Assembly (NCBI GenBank): GCA_025667525.1
Contig: CM046875.1
Span: forward strand, 123,494,340-123,558,339
Reading direction: 5' to 3'
Origin: Glebionis coronaria
Taxonomy: Eukaryota; Streptophyta; Magnoliopsida; Asterales; Asteraceae
Length of the DNA: 64,000 bases
A program made the translations under genes and the position numbers. The notes beneath the pieces are model-generated. The model saw nothing but the letters and a program-made list of their open reading frames with translations. It searched no databases and was not told the origin of the DNA. Of the stretch, positions 25,683 to 37,373 are shown one piece after another (the stretch's first letter is position 1; every line of letters begins with the position of its first letter).

Positions 25683-27556
25683 ATGCGTACTCGATCTACG
25701 TCTTATTCTGAGCCCGAGACTCTTAGAGACATATATATGGCCGGTGTGTGCATAATAATAATAACAACCTACCTCACCCCAATTTGAATAATAACAATAA
25801 CAACAACCATGTCCCTCCACCCGACCTTCGGACGATGGAGGAGCTATGTCAACCAACCATGAACGGACGAGGAGGACTGATTGCGCCGATGCAAATCACG
25901 GCTCCTGAATTTTCGTTGAAGCATCACATGATCCAACAAGTTCAAAACGCTTGTCCATTTCACGGATTACCGGATGATGATGCCAACAAACACCTCGATA
26001 TATTCATAACCGTCACTCAAAGCATGAAATTTCCCTGTGTTTCCATGGATTTTCTTCACCTTCATCTTTTTCCACACACTTTATCCCACCATGCTGAAAA
26101 ATGGTTTGATCGTCTTCCCAAAAACTCAATTCATACATGGGACGCAATGACTTAAAAAATTTTGTCGTGCTAATTTCCACCATCCATAGTCACCACTCTT
26201 CGCAATCAAATCAGTGGTTTCACTCAAGAACCTGATGAGTCACTTTTCGATTATTGGGAACGTTATAATGTCTTGATCAACCGTTGTCCGAACCATAATA
26301 TGCTCCCCGTCACTTTGATTGAGACTTTCTACAATGGTTTAACTTTTCGTGATCGTGATACGATTAATGCTGCCGCTGGTGGTACATTCATGAAGAGAAG
26401 ACCTGAGGAGTGTAAAGAGATTATAGAGAACATGACCACTCATCACAAAAATTGGGATTCATCCGCAACTTCAAGAAATAACCCGAGGGCCAATGTTTCT
26501 TCTACTTCATCAAACCCCGAGATAACCGAACTTACCCGCCAAATAGCCAAGATGAACAAAAATTTCTTAACCATGGCTACGAACCAATTTCAACAAGCTA
26601 AAGCTGTAGCAACTTCTTGTGAGATTTGCGGTGGTTCTCATTCATACACCGATTGTCCTTCTACTCATGAAAATCCAGAAAATGTGTATGCGGCTAACGG
26701 TAATTTTTCAAAGGGAGGCTATCAAGCTCATCCTCAAGGTGACCGCAATTTGCTTAGTTATCGTTCAAACAACTTTCTTTCACCACCCGGTTTTCCTCCT
26801 CAAAACCAAACCTACTTCAATCGCAACAATCAAAACCAACCTCGAGCTCCTACTCAATATCAAACCCAAAGAAACCCATATCCACCTCAAGGAAATAATC
26901 AAGTTTATCAATAAACCACTTATCAACCACCCGCTTACCAAGTTCCCCATCCCAACCAACCCACGACATACAATCAAGAGGTTGAAACATACATGAGGAC
27001 TAATGATGTGCTGGTGAAGAATCTTTAGAGCCAAATTATCAACTTGAAAGGATACATGGCGAAACAAGGGAATGATCTTCGAGCCGAGCTTAGGATTGAC
27101 ATGCGAAACTCTTTAAGCAGTCAAACGAATGACTTAAGGGATATGATGGCTAGTTTCTTCCCAAGTAGTCAACCCTCTGCTTCGGGTTCTCTTCCGAGTA
27201 ACACCGTTGCTAATCCAAGAGGGGAATTGAAAGCAATCACCACCCGCAGTGGAAAAGGTTTAAAGGAACCCGAGATTCCTACACCTACACCGGTGATTGT
27301 GACAAAGAAAAACGAGCCCCCGTCACCAATTCCTCCACCTTCTACTTCTACCCCTCCACCACCCATGGATGTGAGTGAGAATTCCATTCCAAAGCCTCCC
27401 TCTCAACCCGATATACCTTACCCTTCAAGGTTGAGGAAAGAGAAGTTGAAGAACATGGATGATATTCAAGTTTCGAACTTTCTTAAAACAATTGAATTTC
27501 AACATCTCCTTTGCCGAGGCTCTCACTCACATGCCGAAATATGCAAAAATGTTTAA
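25683..27556 (+). pseudogene. Element B gag (capsid, zinc knuckle, Pro-rich tail)
   Basis: The start is ATG at 25683 (MRTRST). A frameshift near 25760 moves to the main gag frame. The capsid region has MIQQVQNACPFHGLPDDDAN, a stop near 26153, FDYWERY, FYNGL and NAAAGG motifs. The zinc knuckle CEICGGSHSYTDC (C-X2-C-X3-H-X4-C) is near 26620. A TAA at 26912-26914 and a TAG near 27026 both replace likely Gln codons. A Pro/Ser/Thr-rich segment follows before the protease, and the frame shifts near 27490. The capsid half differs in kind from that of A, while the knuckle and tail are nearly the same. Confidence 0.87.
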
Positions 27557-28709
27557 AGATCGTCCTAGTGATAAGGAAAAGCTTCTTGATATTGCTCAGA
27601 CCCAACTTAATAAGAATTGCTCCACGGTTCTCTAAAGGAAATTACCAACCAAACTTGGTGATCCGGTTCGCTTTCTCATTCCTTGCAACTTCCTCGGGGT
27701 AGAGAATTGTATGGCCCTAGCCGATCTAGGTGCTAGTATTAACTTAATGCCATTAAGTGTTTGGAAACAATTATCTCTACCCGAGATAGTCCCCACATGA
27801 ATGACATTGGAGTTATCTAACCGTACAATTGCTTATCCGGTGGGGATAGCCGAAGATGTCTTCATCGGTGTCGACAAATTCACCTTTTTGACGAATTTTG
27901 TTGTCGTTGACTATGAGATGGATCCCCGTATTCCATTAATCATTGGACGTCCATTCTTGAGGACCGGTCGCACTCTTATTGATGTATCCGCGGGCGAATT
28001 AATCATGAGAGTTGGTGACGATAAAATCGTCTTCAACATGGGTAAACTTTCTAAGCAACCTTATGAACACGAGAGCGTTAATTTCATTGACCTACTTGAT
28101 GAGGCTTGTGAAGAACATTTCAAAGACGCTTGTAAAAGTGGTTTTTCTATACTACCCATTGTTGAGACTGTTGCCTCTATTGCTCCCTCACTGACTCCAT
28201 TTGGAGAAAGTGACTTCCTTTTGAAAGAATTTGAAGCAACTTTAGGAGATGTGGACTTAAAATATGACGATTCTCCCACCGATTGGGAAGAAGACATTCG
28301 TACCATTGAGAAACTTCTCAATAAGGACCATATTTCTCCACCTTCTCCTATGGAAATCACAAACGATGATCCGAATTTGAATAAGCCTTCCATCGATAAT
28401 CCTCTAGATTTAGAGCTTAAGGATTTACCATCTCATCTCAAATACGTTTTCCTTGATGACAATAAGAAGTTACCCATGATCATTGCAAAGGACTTAAAAG
28501 AGGATGAAAAATCTCGACTTCTCGATGTGCTCAAAAATCACAAGAAAGCAATTGCTTGGAAAATTTCTGACATTCGCGGAATTGATCCTAACTTTTGTAC
28601 TCATAAAATTATCATGGAAGATGACTTTAAACCCGCAATCCAAAGCCAAACAAGGGTTAATCCAAAAATTCATGACGTCATCAAGAAAGAAGTTATCAAA
28701 CTTCTAGAT
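27557..28709 (+). pseudogene. Element B protease and acidic linker
   Basis: The protease motif [19 protein letters not shown] is near 27715, and IIGRPFLRTG follows near 27940. Upstream an in-frame stop follows the CSTVL segment, and another stop (TGA) replaces a codon after IVPT near 27797, just before the long ORF starting at 27801. The acidic linker (DEACEEHFKDACKSG, WEEDIRTIEKLL) leads to the RT. Confidence 0.85.
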
Positions 28710-29960
28710 GCCAGAATGATTTACCCTATTTCGGATTCGCCATGGGTTAGTCCCGTCCATTGTGTGCCTAAGAAAGACGGAATAACCGTTGTTCCCAATG
28801 AAAACAACGAGTTGATTCCTACTCGACTTGTCACGGGTTGGCGAGTTTGCATAGCCTATCGCAATCTCAATGATGCCACTCGTAAGGATCATTTTCCTCT
28901 TCCTTTCATGGATCAAATGCTCGAGCGTTTAGTGGGTAATGACTACTATTGCTTCTTAGACGGTTTCTCTGGGTATTTTCAAATTCCCATCGATCCAAAA
29001 GACCAAGAGAAAACCACATTCACTTGTCCTTATGGAACATTTGCTTACAAAAGAATGTATTTCGGCTTATGCAATGCTCCCGGGACTTGTATGATGGCTA
29101 TATTCCATGACATGGTTGAAGAAACTATGGAAGTCTTTATGGATGATTTCTCGGTCTATGGTGATTCTTTCTCTACTTGCCTTGCAAATTTAGAACGAAT
29201 GCTCAAACAGTCTCGTCTTGTTCTAAATTGGGAAAAATGCCATTTCATGGTAAAAGAAGGCATTGTTCTTGGTCATAAAATTTCCAAAGCCGGTCTTGAA
29301 GTTGACCGTGCTAAAGTTGATGTGATTGCTAAATTACCTCCACCTTCAACCGTGAAGGGTGTGAGAAGTTTTCTTGGTCATGTGGGCTTCTATCGTCGAT
29401 TCATTCAAGATTTTTCTAAGATCGCTAGCCCGATGACCCACCTCTTGGAAAAAGATACCTTTTTTATCTTTTCTAAAGAGTGTATCGAATCTTTCAATCT
29501 TCTTAAGGATAAATTAACTAAGGCACCTGTCTTAGTTACCCCTAATTAGGAGTTACCTTTCGAATTGATGTGTGATGCTAGCGATTTTGCTATTGGAGCG
29601 GTTTTAGGTCAAAGAATCAACAAACATTTCCAACCAATCCATTATGCTAGCAAGACAATGACAGGGGCTCAATTGCATTATACCACTACCAAAAAAGACC
29701 TTTTAGCTGTAGTGTATGCTTTTGAAAAATTTCGCCCCTATCTTCTCCTTTCCACCACCATTGTCTATATCGATCATTCCGCGTTGAAGTACTTGTTAAC
29801 AAAACAAGATTCCAAACCAAGACTTCTTCGTTGGGTTTTACTCCTTCAAGAATTCAAAATTGAAATTCGTGATAAAAAGGGAGCGGAAAACCTAGCCGCG
29901 GATCATCTTAGTAGACTCGAGGAACCTTATCAAGGGGAGCTCCCAAATCAAGAGATTAAT
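28710..29960 (+). pseudogene. Element B reverse transcriptase and RNase H
   Basis: RT motifs are [31 protein letters not shown] and [11 protein letters not shown]. Compared with A, a short in-frame loss is seen after NAPGT (residues before CMMAIFHD) and another after ERMLK. The frame is closed by TAG at 29547-29549, where A has TGG (Trp), and reopens at once with the RNase H domain ([15 protein letters not shown], ending [11 protein letters not shown]). Confidence 0.92.
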
Positions 29961-31294
29961 GAATCTTTTCCCCTTGAGGCCTTGATGTCTATTAACTCCA
30001 ATCTTGATGAGACCCCATGGTTTGCGGACTTTGCAAACTACTTGGCGGGTGGAATTCTCATCGAAGGGTTATCGTCCCAACAAAAGAAGAAATTTTTCAA
30101 AGATGTGAAAACTTACTATTGGGACGACCCTTATCTCTTCAAACAATGTGCTGACTTGATCCTTCGTCGGTGTGTTGACATGCCCGCAACTTTACAAATC
30201 TTGGAAGCTTGCCATAAAGGACCAACCGGTGGTCACTTTGGTCCCAATTACACCGCGAAGAAAGTTTTCGATTCTGGATTTTATTGGCCCACCATTTATC
30301 GTGATGCACACAAAATGGTTAAGCATTATGATGCTTGCCAAAGACAAGGCAAGATCACACATAAAGATGAGATGCCTCAAATTTTCATCCAAGAATGTGA
30401 AATCTTTGACGTATGGGGCATCGACTTTATGGGGGCATTTCCATCATCTAAAAGGAACAAGTACATCCTCGTAGCCGTTGACTACGCATCTAAATGGGTT
30501 GAAGCAAAGGATTTACCTACGAACGATGTGAGGGTGGTTGTGAACTTTCTAAAACAATTATTTGCTCGATTCGGTGTTCCTCGTGCTATCATTAGTGATT
30601 GCGGGACTCATTTTGGCAATGATCAATTTGCTCGAGTCATGGCTAAGTATGGTGTCAATCATCGTCTTTCCACCGTGTATCATCCACAAACAAATGGTCA
30701 AGCCAATATTTCAAACCGTGGACTTAAGAGAATCTTAGAGCGAAGAGAGCATCGTGCCTCATGGGCCGATAAGTTAGATGATGCTTTGTGGGCTTTCCGT
30801 ACCGCATATAAGACACCTATTGGTTGCACTCCATATCGTCTTGTGTACATAAAGGCATGCCACCTCCCCATTGAGTTGGAGCATAAGGCTTATTGGGCCT
30901 TGAAATGGGCTAATTTAGATATCAACAAAGCCGGTGATCTTAGGAAGATCCAACTTAATGAACTTAATGAACTGAGGAATGCGGCTTATGAGAATTCTTT
31001 GATCTACAAGGAGAAAACCAAGCTCATTCATGATTCTAGGATTAAGAACCGAGAGTTTCATATTGGTGATCAAGTTTTACTCTTTAACTCTCGGATGAAT
31101 TTTTTTCGGGCAAGCTTAAGAGCTGTTGGTCTGGTCCATTCACCGTCGCGAAAGTCTTCCCTTATGGCACCATTGAGTTATCGCAACCAAATGGGCCAAA
31201 TTTCAAAGTGAATGGCCAGCGTGTTACGTTGTACTTTAGTGAGAACATCTCTCATGAGATGATTCCATCCCTCACCACGTTTCCCTTGAATTAG
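29961..31294 (+). pseudogene. Element B integrase with missing catalytic residues
   Basis: The HHCC region is GGHFGPNY then YDACQRQGK, so the first Cys of CxxC is Tyr. The core keeps D in [10 protein letters not shown] and D in IISDCGTHF, but the place of the catalytic Glu reads NGQANISNR (Asn). The C-terminal part loses its frame near 31100. The expected end, by the shared FPLN stop context with A, is TAG at 31292-31294. Confidence 0.9.
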
Positions 31295-33432
31295 TTCTGG
31301 GTCGAGTCAGGCTCGTGACTCGGTTAACAAAAACAAGCGCTTCTCGGGAGGTAACCCGTTGATCTATCCTTTTTACCCATTTTCATTATAAGTGTAGGGG
31401 AGCTACATAGGGTTTGTTGTCTTGTTTCTTATGATGTGCAGGGATTAAAGCTTCAAAGAGCACTTTTGATGATATTTGACGACCCGTGATCCCGTGTACC
31501 CGTCTTCCCGATTCTATCCTAAACTGTCCTGATTCAATATTTCATATCTTAATATGTTCACATCGAAATCACTACAGTTGTCTCTTCTTTAGCAAGATTT
31601 AAACAAAATGCACAATGTCCTAAGTGTAGGGGATTTTACTCCCACATGCTAAAACATTGAGGACAATGTTTATATCAAGTGTAGGTGGACTTCTATCGAA
31701 GTTAAGTGGGATTTTCCATTAATTTGTCCTCATTTTAACCGGAAAATCTATTTTTTCGACATTTTTCAAAATTTTTAATCTATTTTGGCCAAGTAGTATT
31801 TTTCATTTATTCTCTTTTATGTTCTTTCCTTTTGTTATCGCATAGTACGTATATATTTCATTTCAAAAATAAGTCAAAAGAGAAAAACAAAGTTAATTAA
31901 AATGGTTTTAACAAGTTTAGATGTCATTGATATATTAGTCCCGTCATGAATCTTTTGACTCAACCCGAGTTTACTTATCCAAGTTTACTCTAGCTAGTAT
32001 CCTTAACGTGTTTAAATCAAGTTTTGCTAGGCTTTTATATAGGGAACTTTAAAACGCAGAAGTCTTAACTCTTACGGGTTAAGAACAAGAACTTTTCGCA
32101 AGCTCCTATAATTGATCCTAGAAAGTCGTTTATCAAGGGAACTTTAAAATGCGAATTCTAAACTTGAAAAAGTCTAAGAAGTTGCAAGATCCTATAGATG
32201 ACTTGAAAACCCAAAACTTTGATTTAATTAGCTAAGCATCCACGAGTCTCATTCTTTGAGATTTTAAATTATGGAGAACAATAGATGATAGAGTCAATTA
32301 TAAGTTTGGTATTCTTTCATGAATTTATGTGAGTTAATTATGAGCTTCTTCTCGCATCGCTTGTTAATAAACCTAATTGAAATAAATAAGGTCGTACGAT
32401 TTGGAAAGTTAGTTAGCTTCTAGCACAAGATCGTTTAAAAGTTGCTCGGTGTTAATTAGAGTGCATAGCCAAGGCATAACTTATTGAAGCGGGATGCGAA
32501 GATTGGCGAGTCCGAAAAGGCCCTAACAAGGCATGAGGGCTACATTTTGTTGCTAAAGATCCAAAGTGATGTGAAGAATCATTTATCAAAAATTAATATG
32601 AAGGATCAAGACACACGACGAAAAGTAAATACTCCCCTAAAGATCATGGAGAAGTCTATCCGAAAAGACCCAGCAAGGTATGAGGATAAATAGATCCAAG
32701 TCCTAAAAGGAGGTGGATCGTTGTATATCAAAATCCAAAATAAAGATTGGAGAAAAATGAAGAAGTCGTGGTCAAGTATGAAGAATCTCTCAAAAACTTC
32801 AAGTGAAGAAATTCCTATTATGAAGAGAAGACCATTATTTCAAGAACGTTTCTCAATATTCGAAGTATGAAGTCACTGCCAAATATCGGTCCGAGAAAGG
32901 TCTCAAATCGTGAAGCGAGTTATGCCAAGATATGAACTTTGTGAGGTCCCGAGAAGCAGTTTAAAAAGATTTTGTCCTTTAGCTAACTATTGATTAAATC
33001 GTCCTACTTTATTTTCAGCCCTAATAAATTATCGAAATAGGTCAACAATGCATCCTCGTGATCATTCAAGACAACAATAAAATATAAGAGATACACCTAG
33101 GAATAAGGGAGTCTAAGTGAATAATTGGGCCGCATGAGTTTGTGTTAGTTTACTAACTTATAATAACAATGATCTCGTTTATAAGCTTGGTGTGGGGAAC
33201 GTGAAACTTGAGGGAGATAAACATTCATGACAACCAAAGCCCTAATGTAAGTCTTCGATCTCTTTACTTGTTCTTCCTTCAAGTATTTTGTACTTTACTA
33301 TTTTTATTTAGTTTCCTTATTGTCTGATATCTAATAAAGGCCAATGTGGGTTAATTATGATAAAAAATATAAACCGTTCTTTGAAATTAATGCATAGCAT
33401 GAGGGCATTGCAACGGTCAAGTGTAGGGGATT
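31295..33432 (+). other. Element B 3' untranslated region and polypurine tract
   Basis: No ORF of note is present and there is no envelope-like gene. AAGTGTAGGGG-type tracts occur near 31391, 31623, 31677 (variant) and 33419; the last, directly before the 3' LTR, is the likely polypurine tract. Part of the region is related to the 3' untranslated region of C (for example ACACCTAGGAATAAGGGAGT near 33094). Confidence 0.7.
31652..31671 (+). other. Palindrome AAACATTG-AGGA-CAATGTTT
   Basis: Perfect 8-bp arms around AGGA. An identical 20-base copy is in element C at 46099-46118, although the flanking sequence has diverged. Confidence 0.85.
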
Positions 33433-35459
33433 TAATAAGTGTGAAAACACTTATCCTTTTACCACTTATTTCTAATAATAACAAGACCAAAACGTGTATT
33501 TAATGTCGTAAAAGGTGGAATTATGCGTGGTTTGTGTTTTTATTGTGTGTTAGGACAAAAATACGAAAAAGGAAGAAAACATGGGCTTTCACGGGATTTT
33601 ATCGAAGAAAAAAGACAAAAGACGAAGTCAAAAGATCAAAAGTGCAAGAAGAACGGAAGTCAAAGACCTATTCTGAAGATTTATCGAATAAAAAGTCTAA
33701 ATACGGAAGTTTAACGAAGTCGAAGAACCAAGTCTACTAAAAAAAGAAAATTAGAAGACGAGTTCATGTTATCATTCGACTAATCTTGAGACAAAGTCGA
33801 GAAAGACGAGTTATTTAAAAGTCGAGAAGACAAGAAGAAAAGAGAGAAGAAAACAACACACTCCCTTCCCCTATATATATGACACATAGGTCATTAGAAA
33901 ATAGTTAGTCTTTTTATAGTCTTTGTTTTTATTTTAGTAGGTAATTAGTGTGTGTTTACTTTTCTTCTCTCTAGCTTTTCTTTCAAGCTTATTAAACCTT
34001 CATCTTAATCTTGTAACTTTGATTCTCAATCTTTAATATAATCAAGCTTTTTAATAAATTCTCATTCTACCTTTCTTAATCATAATCTATTGTTTTGCTT
34101 AATTAATCATGTAGTTGGTTTAATTTTGTTGATGATGTGATTGGTTTGCTTATTGGATTGTGCTTATTGAGTTGGTGTGTTTGAGGTTTTTAGATTATTA
34201 TGCTTATTGCTTAATTTTTATGTTTGTTAGTTTTTGAATAAGTTGATTTTGGTAGTTTAATATTTTTATAAAAAGTTAATTTTAAATAATTTGATTATTT
34301 AGTGTTTTTAAAAGTTTTTAAATTGTGTCTTATTAGCTTTTTCTAAAAATTGATTTGGTAAAAGTTTTGGTAAGTGCTTATTGTGATTTTGCTTCTTTGT
34401 GTTAATCCGGGTTTTAGAAACCCCTTTACTTCGAACTATATGCTAAACCACATTATCCCGACTTATATACAAACCCCAGTATCCCGAATTAACTACATAA
34501 CATATACATTCCGACTTAACTTTATTTTCCCTCCAAAACCACAACTCCATTTCCCGAACTAGGTCTTGATCCTCCATATTCCGAATTAGATGCATTCCAA
34601 ATTAAGTACATCATTCTCTTTCTCGAATTAGGTCCAAGCTCATTTCCCGAATTAGGTTGAAGACTACGGATTCCGGATTAGCTTCAAACTCCTTTATTCC
34701 GAACTACATCAGGAATTGAGATTCCGAACTACATCAGAAGTTATATTCTGAATTGGGTTCGTGACAGGTATTCCGGATTGAGTGGAGATCATGGATTCCG
34801 GATTAGTTGTGTGACACGGATTCTAAATTAGGTCAGGAAAGGGTCTTGTATTCACGGATTCCGAATTACATTTTGGATTGGTATTCCGAACTAGGTTGAG
34901 CTCGGCATTCCGGATTAAGTACAAAATTTGGATTCCGACTTAGGTCAATTTTTGTATTCCAACTTATCTTTAAATTTTAGTTTTCCGAATTATTTTCAAA
35001 CTTTAATTTTTCCCGCCAATTTTCTTAAGTATTATTTTACTTTTTTTATCTTAGCTTAATTTTCATAAAGTTTACGTTTTTATAAAGTTTTAAATTTCGA
35101 ATTTACTTTTAAAAGTTATAAATTTTCATCATTTATTTTTAAATCTTAAATTTTAGTTTAACTTTTAAAGCTTTCAGTTTTACGCATCGACATTTACATT
35201 TTAAGATTTATTTTAAATTAGATAGTCATTTTTTAGTTTCTTTCACAAAGTTCTACTGTGCAGCAATTCATTCGGAAAAGCAATCAAGGTTAGACACTCT
35301 TCTTTATTTTTAACAGCTTTTATGTTCATGTTATTTGTAGACTTAGATAATCAAGCTCCCCCTTTTAGTGACCAACACCAATAATTCCACCCTAAACCGT
35401 GATCAATTCGATTAGATACCGAGAACGATTGAGTACACATATTCAAAATCACCATATTA
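33433..35459 (+). repeat. 3' LTR of element B
   Basis: It is 2027 bp, from TAATAAGTGTG to CATATTA. A TATA box is at 33872-33880, and the motif array is at about 34420-34995. The right TSD TAAGC is at 35460-35464. Confidence 0.94.
34420..34995 (+). repeat. ATTCCGRAYTA motif array in LTR B
   Basis: About 22 copies of words such as ATTCCGAATTAGG, ATTCCGGATTAAG and TTCCCGAACTAGG occur on the sense strand, spaced roughly 15-35 bases. The array is downstream of the TATA box. The 5' LTR has the same array. Confidence 0.85.
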
Positions 35460-37373
35460 TAAGCCAAGAAAGACTAAAGAAGTTAATACTCTGACTGATT
35501 CGGCCGAACAAGATGATGTTAATACTGATAAGAGAAAAAAACGTTGGACAACGTCACAGGCTTGTAAATGTCCTGCTAGGATTGGTTTAAAACGCATTCA
35601 AGGGACAGAGACGTACAAAGTATACGAGTTTGTGGAATATCATAATCACAAACTTATTAACGTTAACAATATGGACTTTCTAAATCTAGGCGCCAATTGC
35701 AATTTGATGGTTATGTTTTTATACATCGTGCGTCAATCACAAGTATTGGTCCGTCTATAGCTCATAGGATAAAAGTTGCTTTGGTTGGTGGATACGATAA
35801 TATGCGTGGAACCTCCACGCAGTATCATAATTATAGGACCAAAGTGAATTCATTCACAGGAGACATGGACGCTCAAATGTTAGTTGACAAAATGCTAAAG
35901 AGGAAAAAGCATGTCCCCGAATTTTCATTTGAATACCACACGGCTCTATCGAAAGAGTTGGTCAGATTATTTTGGGCCGACGAAACTATGAAGTGCAATT
36001 ATGTTGCATTTGGTGACGTTGTTTCCTTTGATGCTACGTTCCAAACAAATAAGTAAGTAATTAGTTGTTCACATTTTTTAATAACTTACATATTGTACAA
36101 TGATATTATATGTACGGTTTTATTTATACAAGCAGGTACGGATACAAGTTTGTGCCATTCACTGGGATTGACCACAACCAAAAGTCTGTAACATTTGTTG
36201 CTGCGTTGATATCCAACGAAACTTTTGAAACGTTTTCTTTGATGCTAGAGGCATTCTTAAAAACTCACAAGAAGCAACCACCATTTGCCTTAACAGACCA
36301 GGATGGTGCATTAAGGAATGTTGTTCTTAAAGTTTTTCCCTATTCACAACATCGCCTTTGCATGTGGCACATCACAGAAAAACTACCAAAGGTATGTATC
36401 TTTTAATACATTTTCAGTTTTAGCACACGTGTTAGGTTATCTCGATTCTAATTTTAGAAGAAAATTAATACAGGTGTTAGGTAATCTTGATTCTAATTCT
36501 AATTTTCTAAAAGATTTCAACAAACTTGTATGGAATGTTTACATTAGTCGTGAACTATTTGAGCAACGTTGGGATGATCTAATAGCTCGGTACAACTTGC
36601 ACGATAACAAGTGGCTTTCTGATATGTACCAGATAAGATATCGGTGGATTCCATGCTATTTCAGTGATGTGCCTATGTGTGGTTTGATGAAAACCACATC
36701 CAGGTCAGAAAGTAGCAACTCTTTCTTCCATATTTATTCCCATCCGGGTAACACACTTGTTCAATCCATGTTGTGTTTTGAATCTGCTATGGAGAAGCAA
36801 AGATACAACTGGCGTGTTATAGACAATGCTTCGGATGGCACTACTCCTTCCATGTTTACTAATTTACTAATCGAAAAACATGTATGTGAATTGTATACAC
36901 CTTCCATATTCAGAGAAGTGCAACATGAGATATACAAAGGATTGACTGCATGCTCGCAAACTAGCTCAAATTCTGAGGGTAGCATTGAGACATGCATCAT
37001 CCGACCTCGGACCAAGAGACAGAATACGATTATATTTGCAACGGTAAAGTTTTTTATGCCGTTCAGTTATATGAGAATTTCTTATGCTATTTTTTAATAT
37101 TTTTCCATATTTAATCAGTATAATCTATTTATGATTGCATTAATCAGTATACATCATTTTGTATTGTTTCTCATTTTGTATTGTTTCTTAGGTGGTTTCG
37201 ATCAAGCCAATGGTAGTGTTACCTGTTCGTGTGGTCATTATAATCGTCATGGGTATTTGTGTCGTCACATCTTCAATGTATTTCAAGTATACGGTGTAGA
37301 CAAAATACCAGATACGTACATTAATCGACGCTAGACTAAGAATGTTTTGCCTACACATTTGCTTGATAAGCGG
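35460..37373 (+). pseudogene. FRS/MULE-transposase-like pseudogene, block 2
   Basis: It continues exon 2 after element B: the rest of the FAR1 zinc region (CKCPARIG, then HNHKL), a one-base frameshift near 35677, then the MULE-type domain (VSFDATFQTNK; after an 83-bp intron at 36053-36135, VPFTGIDHNQKS, ALTDQDGAL and HRLCMWHITEKLPK). A second intron is 36392-36473. The next exon runs to a donor near 37043. The SWIM zinc finger follows from 37192 (CSCGHYNRHGYLCRHIF); the phase across this third intron does not fit simply. A TAG at 37332-37334 stands where a Trp is usual after RR. Element C cuts the gene at 37373. Confidence 0.88.

Larger units (their letters stand above)
20059..35459 (+). mobile_element. 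Athila-like Ty3 LTR retrotransposon B, full length, nested insertion
   Basis: The element has two LTRs of matching length (2026 bp after removing the solo LTR and one TSD copy, and 2027 bp), a 5-bp TSD, a tRNA-Asp-like primer site, gag, protease, RT, RNase H, integrase, a 2.1 kb 3' untranslated region and a polypurine tract. It lies in exon 2 of the FRS-like gene in the same orientation. Gag and pol carry frameshifts and stops, and the integrase has lost its catalytic Glu, so it is not autonomous now. No envelope-like ORF follows pol. Confidence 0.95.

Noticed and set aside
31295..33432. Envelope-like ORF downstream of pol in element B
   Set aside because: Only a 69-codon frame is found, without signal peptide or transmembrane segment.
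36761..37015. Minus-strand ORF inside the FRS exon
   Set aside because: Antisense shadow of the conserved FRS coding exon.
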